NCBI RefSeq assembly: GCF_014698735.1
Contig: NZ_JACJTQ010000004.1
Coordinates: forward strand, 62,001 to 126,000
Direction: 5' to 3'
Origin: Anabaena catenula FACHB-362
GTDB lineage: Bacteria > Cyanobacteriota > Cyanobacteriia > Cyanobacteriales > Nostocaceae
Length of the DNA: 64,000 nucleotides
The notes below the pieces were generated by a model. It was not told where the DNA came from. It saw nothing but the letters and a program-made list of their open reading frames with translations, and searched no databases. The position numbers and the translations under genes are program-made. This document shows positions 36,292-46,539 of the stretch, in pieces. Position 1 is the first letter of the stretch; each line of letters starts with the position of its first letter.

Positions 36292-37929
36292 TTATTTAAA
36301 TGCTTCTTGCAGTTGCTCTAGCGTCAAAGATTTAACTAAACTCAATGGTAGAGGTTGCTGACTAATAGTATTAACGTAATCTGTACTCAAGTAAGGCAGG
36401 TAATTTGGCTGTTCAGCGACATAGGTTTGGAAGAAGGGAAGACTTAAAGCTTTGACGTAGCTACGTGCCAATGCGGGACTTGAACCAATTACCTCTGTAG
36501 GAACAGGCAAAACTGCATTCGGTGATTCTGCAATAGTAGAAAAGTGTGTACTATTATTGATAACGACTAAATACTTATTTGATGTTGTTAACCAAGTAAA
36601 AGGTATGATTTGTTCTGGTAAAGCCGGAGCAATGGTATCGGCATTGCCAGATAAAATCATCACGGGAATTTTAATTTGGCTGAGACTAGCTTTCCCCATA
36701 ATACTGCTATTAACAGGATTAATTGCAATTACTGCTTTAACTCGTGAATCGAATAAATTATATTCTGTCTTGGGTAAATTTATAGCCAAGCATTGAAGTA
36801 AAAGCGAAACATTTAGTGTATTTTTTATATCTGGACAATCTTTTTTTAATTGCTCAAAGTTAATTTTTGCCCCTGCTAATGCTAAAGCTGTGTAGCCACC
36901 AAAGGATTGTCCTATAACTCCTATTTGTTGTAGATTTAAACGCCCTTTAAATTCAGGGTTATTTTCAGATAAACGAGTTAGTTCATCTAACAAATACTTC
37001 ACATCTAATGGTCTATCAATCAACTCTCTGGGGCTAGTTATTGTCTGTGCTGTGCCTGACAATAGAGCTTGCAATTGTGCTGCATTACTACCAGGATGCT
37101 CTGGAACAGCAACTACAAAGCCTGATTGGGCTAGATGTTCCGCCAGGTAAGCAAAACTGCTTCTGTCAGAACCAAGTCCGTGGGAGATAACAATAATTGA
37201 ACGCGGATTTGAGACTTTGGGTAGATAGATATCAGCGGGAAAAGTGCGGTTGCGAGATTGGTCATTAAGTATGATAGTTTGCTTTTGCCAAGTTAAGTTA
37301 CCTGGTTTTTTTATATCTGCTAAAAGCCCAGAATTCAGATTAGATGTGGTTGATTTTAGTTGGGATTGTGCGTTGATAAGTGCTACTGCATTTTGGGTTT
37401 GATTGACTAAATTCTGTAATGTATCTGCAATTTGTAAACTCCGATCTAAATTAATTGAAATTGATCTTGTGGGGAATTTGCGTAATACATTCAAAAGCGT
37501 AAAATTATTTGGTTCTGCGGCTGCTAAAATGAGTGCTGCTCGAATTGCATAGAACCCTGATAAACGAGAGTCTGTTTGAATAATTTCTCCCAATTTTTCT
37601 AATAATCTCTCACCAATCGAGGTATAAAGAAATTGCGAAACGTTGACTATATTCAAGGGAATAGGAGTTACTAAAACTTTCCGCAGTTGAGTTAGTTGTT
37701 TTTTGTCTGCATACTGAGCATATACAGCTAAATCATCATCAATTTTTCCTGTTTCAGCATATTTTTCCAGTGAATTGATGGGTATAGATTCCTCTAAAAT
37801 GCCGAAAGAAAGGGTTAATCGCTCTGCACCTAATACAGGATAAGCCGTTAGTGCAGGTAATAAACCTATACTAAAAACCCTGCAAGCTAATTTGATCCAA
37901 ACAACCCGTTTAGTTATGAGATTATTCAT
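36292..37929 (-). CDS. Secreted alpha/beta hydrolase with DUF1400
   Basis: A 545-residue hydrolase common in cyanobacteria. A signal peptide covers about residues 1-34 (ends LGAERLTLSFG). The DUF1400 domain follows (about 35-170), then an alpha/beta hydrolase of the dienelactone hydrolase / PAF-acetylhydrolase-like type. The nucleophile elbow is GQSFGG, the oxyanion region VISHGLGSDRSSF, a candidate acid lies in LSGNADTIAPALPEQ, and a histidine in NNSTHFSTIAE. It probably cleaves an ester outside the plasma membrane; the substrate is unknown. ATG 37929. The gene remnant upstream is unrelated. Confidence 0.9.
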   Translation of the reverse strand: MNNLITKRVVWIKLACRVFSIGLLPALTAYPVLGAERLTLSFGILEESIPINSLEKYAETGKIDDDLAVYAQYADKKQLTQLRKVLVTPIPLNIVNVSQFLYTSIGERLLEKLGEIIQTDSRLSGFYAIRAALILAAAEPNNFTLLNVLRKFPTRSISINLDRSLQIADTLQNLVNQTQNAVALINAQSQLKSTTSNLNSGLLADIKKPGNLTWQKQTIILNDQSRNRTFPADIYLPKVSNPRSIIVISHGLGSDRSSFAYLAEHLAQSGFVVAVPEHPGSNAAQLQALLSGTAQTITSPRELIDRPLDVKYLLDELTRLSENNPEFKGRLNLQQIGVIGQSFGGYTALALAGAKINFEQLKKDCPDIKNTLNVSLLLQCLAINLPKTEYNLFDSRVKAVIAINPVNSSIMGKASLSQIKIPVMILSGNADTIAPALPEQIIPFTWLTTSNKYLVVINNSTHFSTIAESPNAVLPVPTEVIGSSPALARSYVKALSLPFFQTYVAEQPNYLPYLSTDYVNTISQQPLPLSLVKSLTLEQLQEAFK

Positions 37930-37940
37930 TAAAGGCCACC

Positions 37941-38150
37941 TTATCTAAGCGGATACTGATGGAAGCTTACCTTTTGAAATCTTTCCCAAGCTGGTCTTAA
38001 ATGATTTTGTGCAGTGTTATTAGCATCATACACTACAATCACATTCGTCAACTTTCTCCCCACAGGGACTAAAATTTGACTATTTGCGGGTAAAGCCCTC
38101 GATGCTCCCCCATCCAAATTCATCGCTTCCTAGCAGCCTATCGTCTTCAT
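37941..38150 (-). pseudogene. Remnant of a phosphodiester glycosidase-type gene
   Basis: Only the C-terminal part of a phosphodiester glycosidase (DUF2233/NAGPA-type) protein remains. On the minus strand the frame reads M-K-T-I-G-C, a TAG stop at 38130-38132, then EAMNLDGGASRAL and GRKLTNVIVVYD. The block before NLDGGAS in intact family members usually reads GC-W-x-A, so the TAG probably replaced a tryptophan codon. The N-terminal part is missing; dispersed ATTACGAATT-like sequence adjoins the break. The 60-codon frame after the stop is not a likely functional gene. Confidence 0.65.
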
Positions 38151-38182
38151 CCCAAAAAGAAATAATTCGTAATTGATAACCA

Positions 38183-38788
38183 ATGACCAGTGACCATAAA
38201 TATATTATTTTTCATAAACCCTATGGAGTTCTAAGTCAATTTACCCAGGAATCTCCTAAACACAGCACTCTGAAAGACTATATTCAGGTTCCTGATGTTT
38301 ATCCGGTGGGGCGTTTGGACTGGGACAGTGAAGGTTTACTGTTGTTAACCAGTGATGGACTATTACAGCATCGCCTTTCTAACCCCCGGTTTGGTCATAA
38401 ACGCACTTACTGGGTACAGGTAGAACATATTCCTGATGCAGAGGCTATAAATAAGTTATGCACAGGGGTAGAAATTCAAGATTATCGGACACGTCCTGCC
38501 GAAGTGAGGCTACTATTTGAAGAACCTACTGTTAGCGAACGCCACCCGCCGATTAGATTTAGAAAAAATATCCCCACAGCTTGGCTAGAAATGACTCTCA
38601 CAGAAGGCAAAAACCGCCAGGTGCGGCGCATGACTGCGGCGGTAGGGTTTCCGACTTTACGATTAATCAGGGTCAGTATTGCTCACTTACAACTCAATGG
38701 TCTACAACTAGGTGAATGGCGCGAACTAACTCCTGCGGACATCAAAATCCTGAAAAAATCAGTGTCGGCGAAATACACCTTAAGTTAG
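38183..38788 (+). CDS. RluE/RsuA-family pseudouridine synthase
   Basis: A 201-residue rRNA pseudouridine synthase of the RsuA/RluE/RluF type without the N-terminal S4 domain, like RluE (which modifies 23S rRNA). The catalytic motif is [15 protein letters not shown] with the essential aspartate in [14 protein letters not shown] and the start [15 protein letters not shown] are also family blocks. The exact uridine cannot be read. ATG at 38183. Confidence 0.92.
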   Translation: MTSDHKYIIFHKPYGVLSQFTQESPKHSTLKDYIQVPDVYPVGRLDWDSEGLLLLTSDGLLQHRLSNPRFGHKRTYWVQVEHIPDAEAINKLCTGVEIQDYRTRPAEVRLLFEEPTVSERHPPIRFRKNIPTAWLEMTLTEGKNRQVRRMTAAVGFPTLRLIRVSIAHLQLNGLQLGEWRELTPADIKILKKSVSAKYTLS

Positions 38789-39145
38789 CTGTCTGTTTGT
38801 ATCATCTAACGTAAGATTCATTTAGCGCAGGAAGACGGAGTGGAGATGCTGATTTAAACAGGGCAAAAAGATTGATTGCTATTATTGTGGCTGCTAAAGT
38901 AAACCAGCCTAGCGGAACGAATTGTTTGTGTCGTAGTCTCAATACAGATAGTTCAGGGCTACTAAAAGCCTACACCTTAGCTTCTTGCTGTCAGTGTAGG
39001 TAGTTTACAATTATATCCTGCCACCAATATTCCCTGGTGAATCCACAATCTCTTATACATATACTGTAGTCAGGGTCAGCTAATTGTGGCACTTTGGATC
39101 TAGTGGCTAGAAGCACCTTAGAAGGAAAATCGAGGAACTTCCACT
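38789..39145. other. Intergenic region before the PP2C gene
   Basis: About 357 bases without a gene. A loose inverted pair (CCTACAC at about 38969 and GTGTAGG at about 38994) is the only structure I see. The PP2C promoter presumably lies here. Confidence 0.4.
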
Positions 39146-41062
39146 ATGCTGATTTGCCCTCACTGTCAATTTGAAAACCCTAATGACAATAAATTTTGTC
39201 AAAACTGTGGTACTTCCCTAATTCACAAAGACTGCCCTCAATGCAGTACTCAAGTAGCTTTGAATACACAAAACTGTCCCAACTGCGGTGCAGAATGTGG
39301 CACAATTTGGTGGGCAATAATTACTCAGAAGATACCTGTTGCCATTTCAGAAGATGGGGTGAGTAATTCTTCGCTCTCAAAATTGGCGGTAGGCTCCTTT
39401 TTAGACCCACAGCAGCGTTATCAATTGTTGGAGCCGCTACCAGATTTTCAAGTAATGGCGACGAATGTGGAAGTCAAGGTCAGGGTTTTAGATTGCCGAC
39501 CCTATCAAATATCACCTATTGGGGCTATGCTCGAACATGAACCAAAGGGGTTGATGATGTCATCTGTGGATGTAAATGGAATACCTAGTTTTGCTCAAGC
39601 TTATATTGCATTACAAAAGGATATTTCAGCAGGGATACCACTAATTCACGATGGGTGGGAGCAAGATAATATACAAGTGCTATTTCTTGAAGACCGTTCC
39701 CATTGGCAGCTTTTACTGGATTTGTGGCAAGATGACACAACTCATCCGTTACAAATATTACACTGGTGCTATGAGATGGTTCAACTTTGGGAGGTACTTG
39801 AACCAGTGGATTGTCGCCAAAGTTTGTTGGAGTTATCGAATTTGCGATTGGATGAAGACCAAAGATTGGGATTACAACGTTTGTATGTGGAAGAGTCTGC
39901 TGGTAATTTACCAAATACAGCACAGCCTGTAAATATCAAAGCCTTGGGACGGGTTTGGGAAACTTTATGTAGAAAATCCCAACGCACTCATATTGGCTCG
40001 GTTGTGCATATGTTGGAGGATTTAGAAGTCGGTAAGATTGAAACTTTGGCACAATTGCGATCGCGTTTGGAAGAGATAGCCACAGAACTAGAATCACCCC
40101 AAAACCCAGATTTTAGCAACCTAGAGGCACAATATACCCCTGCACCTACTATGTTCCCAGATGATGATCATGATGCTGATGCAGAGGAAATCAATGATAG
40201 AAATGAAGATGCACCGACAATCCTACTGTCAATGCAGTTAAAAAGTGTAGAAGATACAGGACGCACTGATGTAGGTCGTCAACGTAATCATAACGAAGAC
40301 TACTTTGGCATTCAAAGCAACTTGCAAAAGGTGGAATTACCCAGAAGTCGCACTTTGCAAGCACGAGGTTTATATATTCTCTGTGATGGAATGGGGGGAC
40401 ACGCTGGAGGAGAAGTAGCCAGTGAGTTAGCAGTGAAGACTGTGCAACAATACTTTCAAGAAAACTGGGTTTCTCCGGAATTACCAACGGTAGAAACTAT
40501 CCGCCAAGCCGTTTATTTAGCTAATCAGAAGATTTACGATCTTAATCAACAAGATTCTCGTTCTGGTGTTGGGCGCATGGGTACTACCCTGGTAATGTTG
40601 TTAATGCAGAACACTAGGGCAGTCGTCGCTCATGTGGGAGATAGTCGTCTCTATCGTCTGACTCGCAAGGGAGGATTAGTACAAGTCACGGTAGATCACG
40701 AAGTTGGTCAAAGGGAAATTAGCAAAGGTGTAGAACCCAGCATAGCTTATGCCCGTCCAGATGCCTACCAACTCACTCAAGCCTTGGGACCACGGGACGA
40801 AAATTTGCTCCATCCTGATGTGGAGTTTTTTGAGATCCATGAAGATACTCTCCTACTGTTAGCTTCGGACGGTCTATCGGATAATGATTTACTAGAGAGC
40901 AACTACCAAACTCATTTAGAACCGCTGCTTAGTTCGGGCGTTAACCTAGAACTGGGTCTGAGCGACTTAATTGATTTGGCAAACGAATACAATGGCCATG
41001 ACAACATTACGGCTATACTTATTCGGGTAAAAGTTTGTCCCAATCAGCAAAGTTTTCAATAG
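39146..41062 (+). CDS. PP2C-type protein phosphatase with double zinc ribbon
   Basis: A 638-residue serine/threonine phosphatase. The N-terminus is a double zinc ribbon with CxxC pairs at residues 4/7, 18/21, 30/33 and 44/47. A long middle region (about 60-340) has no clear catalytic motif; it resembles a degenerate kinase-like or regulatory domain. The C-terminal PP2C domain (about 365-630) has the metal ligands in GRQRNHNEDYF, LCDGMGGHAGGE, VAHVGDSRLYR, ASDGLSDN and GHDNITAI. It is followed 16 bases later by an FHA-kinase gene, a phosphatase-kinase pair probably acting on the same targets. Similar pairs in Anabaena are known to affect heterocyst maturation; whether this one does is unknown. 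Confidence 0.93.
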   Translation: MLICPHCQFENPNDNKFCQNCGTSLIHKDCPQCSTQVALNTQNCPNCGAECGTIWWAIITQKIPVAISEDGVSNSSLSKLAVGSFLDPQQRYQLLEPLPDFQVMATNVEVKVRVLDCRPYQISPIGAMLEHEPKGLMMSSVDVNGIPSFAQAYIALQKDISAGIPLIHDGWEQDNIQVLFLEDRSHWQLLLDLWQDDTTHPLQILHWCYEMVQLWEVLEPVDCRQSLLELSNLRLDEDQRLGLQRLYVEESAGNLPNTAQPVNIKALGRVWETLCRKSQRTHIGSVVHMLEDLEVGKIETLAQLRSRLEEIATELESPQNPDFSNLEAQYTPAPTMFPDDDHDADAEEINDRNEDAPTILLSMQLKSVEDTGRTDVGRQRNHNEDYFGIQSNLQKVELPRSRTLQARGLYILCDGMGGHAGGEVASELAVKTVQQYFQENWVSPELPTVETIRQAVYLANQKIYDLNQQDSRSGVGRMGTTLVMLLMQNTRAVVAHVGDSRLYRLTRKGGLVQVTVDHEVGQREISKGVEPSIAYARPDAYQLTQALGPRDENLLHPDVEFFEIHEDTLLLLASDGLSDNDLLESNYQTHLEPLLSSGVNLELGLSDLIDLANEYNGHDNITAILIRVKVCPNQQSFQ

Positions 41063-41078
41063 ACCGGGGAGTGTCAAT

Positions 41079-42320
41079 GTGGTTACTCTAACCCTGTTAG
41101 ACAGGCAACAAAAAACGCCGCTTCAGCAGTGGTGCTTTGAGAATTCCACCGTGATTCGCATTGGTCGGGCGGTGGATAATCACGTTGTTTTAAATGATAG
41201 TCTAGTTTCTCGATATCATCTGGAACTGAAGCAAATCAGTGCTGGGAAGAAGGGTGATGCTTGGCAGGTAATTAGTCAAGGGACAAATGGGACTTTCCTC
41301 AATGGTACTCTTGTCAACAAATGTACACTGCCCAATAATTCCCTGTTGCAATTGGCGCAGGGGGGACCTATCCTCAAATTCCAACTTCAGGAAATTCCCG
41401 AACCGGATGCTTTACCTGGGTATCAAAATCAGAATGTCACCGCTGCTTTCAATAGTTCTAGATGCACCCACGAAGGGAATTCCCCAAATAATCTGTTTTG
41501 CGTTCACTGCGGTGAACCTCTTTCTGTACAACAGATCATTCGTCACTATCAGGTGTTACGAACTCTAGGACAAGGAGGTATGGGTACTACTTATCTAGCT
41601 TGGGATGCTATTGGTTTGACTACGGGTGTACCGCAATTGTTAGTTTTAAAGCAGATGAATGCTGATATGGCTAAAATTGCTAAAGCCCAAGAGTTATTTA
41701 CACGGGAAGCCAACACTCTTAAACATCTTAACTATCCGGGAATTCCTAAGTATTACGACTTCTTTGTGGAAGGTGGCAAAAAATACTTGGCGATGGAATT
41801 AATTCATGGACAAGATTTAGAAAAACGTATATATACTAATGGTCCGGTGACACCCAATCAAGCGATCGCTTGGATGATTCAAACCTGTGAGATCTTAGAA
41901 TATCTTCATAACCAAGAGCAACCACTTATTCATCGTGATATTAAACCCGCAAATTTAATGGTGCGAAGTTCTAACAATCGCGTCGTGGTGTTGGATTTTG
42001 GAGCAGTAAAAGAAACTGGAACCGCACCAGGAACAAGGATTGGTGCAGAAGGTTACTGCGCTCCTGAGCAGGAACGCGGACAACCTTTGACGCAATCAGA
42101 TTTGTATGCCATCGGACCAACTCTGATTTTTTTGCTCACTGGCGAAAATCCTTTGAAGTTTTTCCGTCAAAAGGGACGAGCTTTTGGCTTTGATGTTAAA
42201 ACCGTGCCTACCATTACTCCTCAACTCCGAGAAGTTATTGAGCGCGTTACGGAACCTTTGCCACGCGATCGCTACCAAACTGCTAAGGAACTGGCTCAGG
42301 CATTGCTTATTTGTCAGTGA
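41079..42320 (+). CDS. FHA-domain serine/threonine protein kinase
   Basis: A 413-residue Hanks-type kinase that starts with an FHA phosphothreonine-binding domain (about 1-105: RIGRAVDNHVVLND, SRYHLEL, GTNGTFLNGT). A CxxC pair follows at about residue 142-145 (FCVHCGEPL), a zinc-ribbon piece like those of the phosphatase upstream. The kinase domain (about 155-410) has GQGGMGTTYLAWD, VLKQMN, HRDIKPANL, the DFG motif and an APE-like CAPEQERGQ. No membrane segment is seen. GTG 41079 starts it, 16 bases after the phosphatase stop, so the two are co-transcribed. Confidence 0.93.
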   Translation: MVTLTLLDRQQKTPLQQWCFENSTVIRIGRAVDNHVVLNDSLVSRYHLELKQISAGKKGDAWQVISQGTNGTFLNGTLVNKCTLPNNSLLQLAQGGPILKFQLQEIPEPDALPGYQNQNVTAAFNSSRCTHEGNSPNNLFCVHCGEPLSVQQIIRHYQVLRTLGQGGMGTTYLAWDAIGLTTGVPQLLVLKQMNADMAKIAKAQELFTREANTLKHLNYPGIPKYYDFFVEGGKKYLAMELIHGQDLEKRIYTNGPVTPNQAIAWMIQTCEILEYLHNQEQPLIHRDIKPANLMVRSSNNRVVVLDFGAVKETGTAPGTRIGAEGYCAPEQERGQPLTQSDLYAIGPTLIFLLTGENPLKFFRQKGRAFGFDVKTVPTITPQLREVIERVTEPLPRDRYQTAKELAQALLICQ

Positions 42321-42367
42321 TGGGCTGGGGGGCAGTTATCAGTTTCACTGTCCCCCTTACCCCATAC

Positions 42368-42586
42368 CTATTCTTCATCCCAAGTTTCTACCGCCAGTAG
42401 GTCACCAATTGGATCTTGCATACTAAAGCCGAAGTCTTGCAGTTCCTGTTTCCAGTGCTGCCAGTCATTGCCGTATAGTAAAGCAATTTTCCAAATGCTA
42501 TCGGTGGGCTTGATGATATTGGATTCTACGAGTGATTGCACGTTACGCTGCAATTTCACCATAGGGTGAATTACTTGCTGAGTCAT
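42368..42586 (-). CDS. DUF4327 family protein
   Basis: A 72-residue DUF4327 protein, a small family restricted to cyanobacteria and of unknown function. The pattern MVKLQRNVQSLVESNIIKP and DSIWKIALLYGNDW is typical. The coding-strand ribosome site GAGG is just before ATG 42586. It is convergent with the kinase gene and not part of that operon. Confidence 0.88.
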   Translation of the reverse strand: MTQQVIHPMVKLQRNVQSLVESNIIKPTDSIWKIALLYGNDWQHWKQELQDFGFSMQDPIGDLLAVETWDEE

Positions 42587-43018
42587 AACCTCGATGTAGT
42601 TCAGATTTTATTTGGGTAAATGCTTAATCAAAACTGCTTTCCGTTTTGCCATTGTTACTTGTGCGTAGAGCGCTATATTTTGGCAAAGCTAGTCTCAACT
42701 TCTTGAGTATATCACAACTCACGCTAGTAAATTGCTAGAAAATGATGTTTTGTACGGTAATCACCACCACGAACTGTTAATTATGCCTAGGAGTCATTGC
42801 CAAAGCTGAGTCTAGAAGTTGACGAGCATCCCAGATGTGTAAATTCATTCGATCAAACACCAGAGTTAACCAACTATTTAGGAAATTTTTAGCTTGGTGC
42901 AGAGAATTAACTCAACTCTGGGCATTTGGTGATAGTTTCTGTGAGGTTGTGGGTAATCTCATAAATAGAAGAGGAGGATTGCTGTTATTTAAGTATTTAC
43001 CGCAGCAATTTTTGAAAC
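42587..43018. other. Divergent intergenic region
   Basis: About 430 bases between the DUF4327 gene and the next plus-strand gene. A plus-strand frame (42835-43038) has no domain or ribosome site and runs into the next start, so I do not call it. No clear repeat is seen. Confidence 0.45.
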
Positions 43019-43447
43019 ATGGCAATTTCTGGAGATGATTACTTAGTTAAGCGTCGTAAGCAGATTGAGCGAAAGCAAAGAATCGTAACATATATTTCTA
43101 TCTTGTCTTTTGGTGGTTCAATCTTATTTGGAGCAGTTAATACTCTAAAAGAATCTTGGGAGAAGCCTCAGCAACCTCAGCAACCAGTTATCAAGTCTGT
43201 TGACACTGAATTGCAACAACAGGTCAAGGGATATGAGTTGGTTTTGCAGCGAGAACCAAATAACCAATTGGCGCTGGAGAAACTCTCTCTATTGCGGCTT
43301 GAAATGAAAGATACCAAAGGTGCGATCACTCTCATGGGGAAGTTGGTACAGCAACATCCTGATAGGCAGGATTATAAGGTTGTTTTGGGGAATATGAAGA
43401 AGCAGCAGGAAGAAGAAATGTCCAATAGTCAGAAATCGGCTAATTAG
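43019..43447 (+). CDS. Membrane-anchored TPR-like small protein
   Basis: A 142-residue protein with a basic N-terminus (VKRRKQIERKQRI), one hydrophobic helix (about residues 24-43) and a C-terminal helical repeat region (about 68-130) with TPR-like pattern (YELVLQREPNNQLALEKLSLLRLEMKDTKGAITLMGKLVQQHP). It is probably a single-pass protein with the TPR part outside or in the periplasm. It lies 62 bases before pseB on the same strand but seems a conserved cyanobacterial gene rather than a pse enzyme. ATG 43019. Confidence 0.8.
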   Translation: MAISGDDYLVKRRKQIERKQRIVTYISILSFGGSILFGAVNTLKESWEKPQQPQQPVIKSVDTELQQQVKGYELVLQREPNNQLALEKLSLLRLEMKDTKGAITLMGKLVQQHPDRQDYKVVLGNMKKQQEEEMSNSQKSAN

Positions 43448-43509
43448 TATTTCTTAGTCAGAAGAATAGAGAAAAATTTCTCTAAGCAGTTTTTGGCACA
43501 GGAAAATAA

Positions 43510-44499
<990 letters not shown>

Positions 44500-44566
44500 G
44501 TAAATATATTTATTATGTAGGTGGCTAATTATCAATAAATAATTTCATTTTTATGAAGGTAAACAA

Positions 44567-45376
44567 ATGAAACTATCAAATTTAAATGAATATTTGTCAT
44601 CAAATAACCCTTGGGCAAATAGGTTAATTGGAATAGAGACATTCTCAAGAAAGCGCGATTTAGAACAAGTTGAACAGGAATATAATCAGGATAAATATGG
44701 GAAACTTTTAAATTTTGATTTTGCAGATATTCAGCTTTACAAAAATAAAGAGCTTGAATTAGCTGGTCTAATTGAAAAAAACGATATTTTTATTTCAATG
44801 GGTGAAGAAATAGTCAAAATTAATTTTAGTCTAGCCTGTTCTATTTTTTATTCTCTAATCTCTACTACTCTCAAAAGATATGCTCCAAAACGTATATGTG
44901 AGCTAGGTTGTGGATACGGTTATAATCTCTCATATCTAAAAAATATCTGTCCAGAGGTATATGGCGGTGAATATTCAGAAAATGCTGTTAAAATAGCTAG
45001 TTTTCTGAAATTTGATATTAAAAAATTCAATTATTATAATTTAGAAGAATATAGCTGCTTAATTAGACATGGTAGTGCAATTTTAACGGTTCACAGTGTG
45101 GAACAGCTTCCTAATGCTGAATGTTTCATTAATGGCTTACATCGCAATCGCCAAAATATTGATGTGATTGTTAATTTTGAACCATCTTTTTTGAAAACCA
45201 GAAAATCTTTAATTGGTACACTCAGGAATCGCTATATTGAAATAAACGACTATAACAGGGACTTAATTACCTTATTAATGGATAGAAATGATGTTGAAAT
45301 TCTTGAATATTATCCAGATTATATAGGAATTAATCCACTAAATTCCACAAATATAGTAATTTGGAGATTTAAATGA
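44567..45376 (+). CDS. SAM-dependent methyltransferase in the pse island
   Basis: A 269-residue class I methyltransferase. The SAM-binding motif I is RICELGCGYGYNLSYL, followed by an acidic motif II region (YGGEYSENAVKIA) and SAILTVHSVEQLPNAECF. The N-terminal 80 residues are specific. It overlaps pseC by 4 bases (ATGA type), so it is co-translated with the sugar genes and probably methylates the sugar or its carrier. The acceptor position is unknown. Confidence 0.82.
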   Translation: MKLSNLNEYLSSNNPWANRLIGIETFSRKRDLEQVEQEYNQDKYGKLLNFDFADIQLYKNKELELAGLIEKNDIFISMGEEIVKINFSLACSIFYSLISTTLKRYAPKRICELGCGYGYNLSYLKNICPEVYGGEYSENAVKIASFLKFDIKKFNYYNLEEYSCLIRHGSAILTVHSVEQLPNAECFINGLHRNRQNIDVIVNFEPSFLKTRKSLIGTLRNRYIEINDYNRDLITLLMDRNDVEILEYYPDYIGINPLNSTNIVIWRFK

Positions 45377-46539
45377 TAAATAATTATATTCCCTATGGTA
45401 GACAGGATATAAATCAAGCAGATATTGATGCTGTGGTAGAAGTTTTGCGCTCAGATTGCATAACTCAAGGTTCAGCTATAGAGAGGTTTGAGCAAGCAGT
45501 TGCAGAGTATTGTGGAACAAAATATGCTGTAGCAGTTTCTAGTGCGACAGCAGCATTACACATTGCTTGTTTAGCCGCAGAGTTGGGTGCAGAAGATATA
45601 CTTTGGACTTCACCAAATACCTTTGTTGCTTCAGCTAATTGTGGGCTATATTGTGGAGCGAAAGTTGATTTTGTTGATATTGATTCAAATACATATAATT
45701 TGAGTATAAACGAATTAGAGAATAAATTATCTTGGGCAGAAAAACAAGGGTGTTTACCTAAAGTAGTCATACCTGTACATTTTGCCGGACAATGTTGTGA
45801 AATGGATAAAATTGCGGTTTTATCACAGCAATATAATTTCAAAATTATTGAAGATGCTTCTCATGCTATTGGGGCAAAATATCAGGGAAAACCTGTTGGG
45901 TGCTGTGAATTTTCTGATATGACAGTTTTTAGCTTTCATCCAGTCAAGATTATTACAACTGGTGAAGGTGGAATGGTGTTAACAAATCAAAAAAATATAT
46001 ATCAAAAACTAATTAGATTGCGAAGTCATGGTATTACTAGAAATCCAGATTTGATACAAGGTAAATCTCATGGTGCTTGGTATTATCAACAACTGGAATT
46101 AGGTTTTAACTACCGAATGACTGACATTCAAGCTGCATTAGGTGCTAGTCAAATAAATCGTTTAGATGAGTTTGTAGAACGTCGTCAGTTTTTAGCAAAT
46201 AGGTACAATGAGTTATTGCAAGATTTACCGCTAACATTACCTTGGCAACATCCAGATACTGAGTCTAGTTGGCATCTTTATGTAATTCGGTTAAAGCTGG
46301 AGAAAATTAATAAAAGTCATAGACAAATTTTTGAGGCATTACGTCAGGCTGGGATTGGGGTAAATTTACATTATATTCCTGTACATACTCAACCTTATTA
46401 TCAACACTTAGGATTTAAAGAAGGAGATTTTCTCAATTCTGAAAAATATTATCAACAGGCTATTAGCATTCCTTTGTATTACGGTTTAAGTCTGAAAGAA
46501 CAAGATAAAGTAGTAACCGAATTACAAGGAATTTTGTGA
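45373..46539 (+). CDS. pseC: Aminotransferase, pseudaminic acid step 2
   Basis: PLP-dependent DegT/DnrJ/EryC1-type aminotransferase that adds the C4 amine to the PseB product, giving UDP-4-amino-4,6-dideoxy-N-acetyl-beta-L-altrosamine. The 388-residue chain has SSATAALHIAC (phosphate-binding), IEDASHAIGAKY and the Schiff-base lysine in SFHPVKIITTGEGG. The opening IPYGRQDINQADIDAV is PseC-like. Coupled on both sides: 4-base overlap with the methyltransferase and TGATG with the next gene. Confidence 0.94.
   Translation: MINNYIPYGRQDINQADIDAVVEVLRSDCITQGSAIERFEQAVAEYCGTKYAVAVSSATAALHIACLAAELGAEDILWTSPNTFVASANCGLYCGAKVDFVDIDSNTYNLSINELENKLSWAEKQGCLPKVVIPVHFAGQCCEMDKIAVLSQQYNFKIIEDASHAIGAKYQGKPVGCCEFSDMTVFSFHPVKIITTGEGGMVLTNQKNIYQKLIRLRSHGITRNPDLIQGKSHGAWYYQQLELGFNYRMTDIQAALGASQINRLDEFVERRQFLANRYNELLQDLPLTLPWQHPDTESSWHLYVIRLKLEKINKSHRQIFEALRQAGIGVNLHYIPVHTQPYYQHLGFKEGDFLNSEKYYQQAISIPLYYGLSLKEQDKVVTELQGIL

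Noticed and set aside
42835-43038. Plus-strand 67-residue ORF before the TPR-like gene
   Set aside because: It lacks a recognisable domain and overlaps the start of the next gene in another frame.
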